NCBI RefSeq assembly: GCF_905220365.1
Contig: NC_061136.1
Location: 10,023,702-10,087,701 of the forward strand
Direction: 5' to 3'
Length of the DNA: 64,000 bases
Origin: Vanessa cardui
Lineage: Eukaryota > Arthropoda > Insecta > Lepidoptera > Nymphalidae
A program made the translations under genes and the position numbers. Below are positions 63,290 through 64,000 of this stretch, in pieces (within the stretch, counting starts at the first letter, position 1; every line of letters begins with the position of its first letter). The notes beneath the pieces are model-generated. The model was given only the letters and a program-made list of their open reading frames with translations. It had not been told where the DNA came from and searched no databases.

Positions 63290-64000
63290 TGACATTTATC
63301 GTACCGCGGAACATAAATAAGTGATGTGCATCCTAATTTATCTGTTCGCTAATTTTATGTGACGGCAGAGACAAATATAAGCGATTCGATTAAAAATATA
63401 ATGACTCGTATTAATAAAAGTAAAATATTATAACGAAAGTGTATCAAGATTGCGCTGTCGATCGTGTAGCAAAAACAAAAGTCTCATCGCTACAAAAAAT
63501 GGACAAAAACTGTTCTTGACGCGGGTAATGGCGGCCGAAGCGCTAGGAGGGGAGAGTGGGGGACAAAAAACTAATAATAACAGTGTGTGTCACCCCATCA
63601 CCGCCGTGTCCCATTTCGCCGCACCTACCCGCCCGTCACTCGTGTGAACTTTGTAAGCCATGTTTGATCTAAAGATTTCTTACGTATTTAAAATTAAATA
63701 TTCCGCCTCATTCAAATAGGCGCTATTTAAATAGTGCCGATCGTGATAAGATAAGGTTAATTAATTGCGTTTCTTCAAGTAATTTTTTTTAACTTTTTGG
63801 TATTAAATCACTGTAATAGGAGGAAAAGGATAGATTATAATTCGTGTAGAGATGTTTGATTTACGCCTCGCATTTAGCGGCTATTATCGAGGTAGCTCAA
63901 GTAGGTAATCGTTCGGTGTAATCTAACGTAATTATAACATACCTCAGCTAGTGTAAGTCACGATTTGAACTATCTGGCATGGCGAGAGTTTTAAAAGTAA
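63290..64000. promoter_or_regulatory. GC-richer block with tandem GATA motif at the window edge
   Basis: It contains TGATAAGATAA (63744-63754, two GATA cores) followed by a TTAATTAATTG homeodomain-type string. A near-palindrome GGCGCTATTTAAATAGTGCC lies at 63719-63738, and a GC-rich segment at 63520-63650 has a 65-codon frame of no known family. A minus-strand GTATGT preceded by TGAG near 63943 resembles a donor. The block runs off the window. Confidence 0.3.

Overview
The window looks like lepidopteran nuclear DNA, most likely from a butterfly. It is AT-rich throughout and peppered with tRNA-derived SINEs of the kind common in butterflies. One family has the head GATGGCCCAGTGGTTAGA and the B box GGGTTCAAACCC. 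A second has the B box GGGTTCGATTCC. There are also short repeats resembling non-autonomous lepidopteran Helitrons. These family assignments come from memory of lepidopteran repeats, not from a search. I recognise no conserved cellular protein-coding gene, tRNA, rRNA or CRISPR array. Almost all open frames are 60-100 codons, often on both strands of the same GC-richer patch, and none resembles a known family.

The one clear coding unit is an LTR retroelement on the minus strand at 25318-28538 (3221 bp). It is an errantivirus-type (Ty3/gypsy with env) provirus. Its two 377-bp LTRs read as identical and are flanked by a 4-bp target duplication (GTTG). It has a tRNA-Ser primer-binding site and a polypurine tract. 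Internally it has lost most of gag and pol and the first part of env. What remains is a gag-capsid fragment fused in frame to the integrase C-terminus (271 aa), plus a 452-codon env-like frame that keeps the C-terminal transmembrane anchor. It looks young, defective and probably mobilised in trans.

Layout. 1-5250: AT-rich DNA with a perfect hairpin (734-780) and two SINE copies. 5255-13200: AT-rich DNA with a homeobox-site-rich patch, a Helitron-like repeat, a palindrome-dense open block (11047-11214) and a G-rich block with a G-quadruplex motif (11875-12240). 13217-25300: no gene; several GC-richer patches, the largest at 19320-20110. 25318-28538: the retroelement. 28540-34900: a 5'-truncated SINE, then an approximately 750-bp GC-rich block (29930-30690) with K50-homeodomain sites. 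34900-46000: repeats, a nested inverted-repeat structure (37804-37906) and a SINE with two tandem tRNA heads. 46076-46151: a strong recursive-splice-like site. 47915-49800: two copies of a second SINE, one abutting a perfect palindrome. 50755-51225: a CpG-rich promoter-like block followed by a strong 5' splice-like site. 52000-64000: no gene, one intact SINE, one Helitron-like repeat, and dense regulatory-looking patches near the right end.

My overall reading is inference: a gene desert or a very long intron of a developmental gene carrying many candidate cis-regulatory elements, punctured by one recent retroelement insertion. The juxtaposed 3'/5' splice sites on the plus strand favour a long plus-strand intron. 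Conservation across related species and RNA-seq would decide this.
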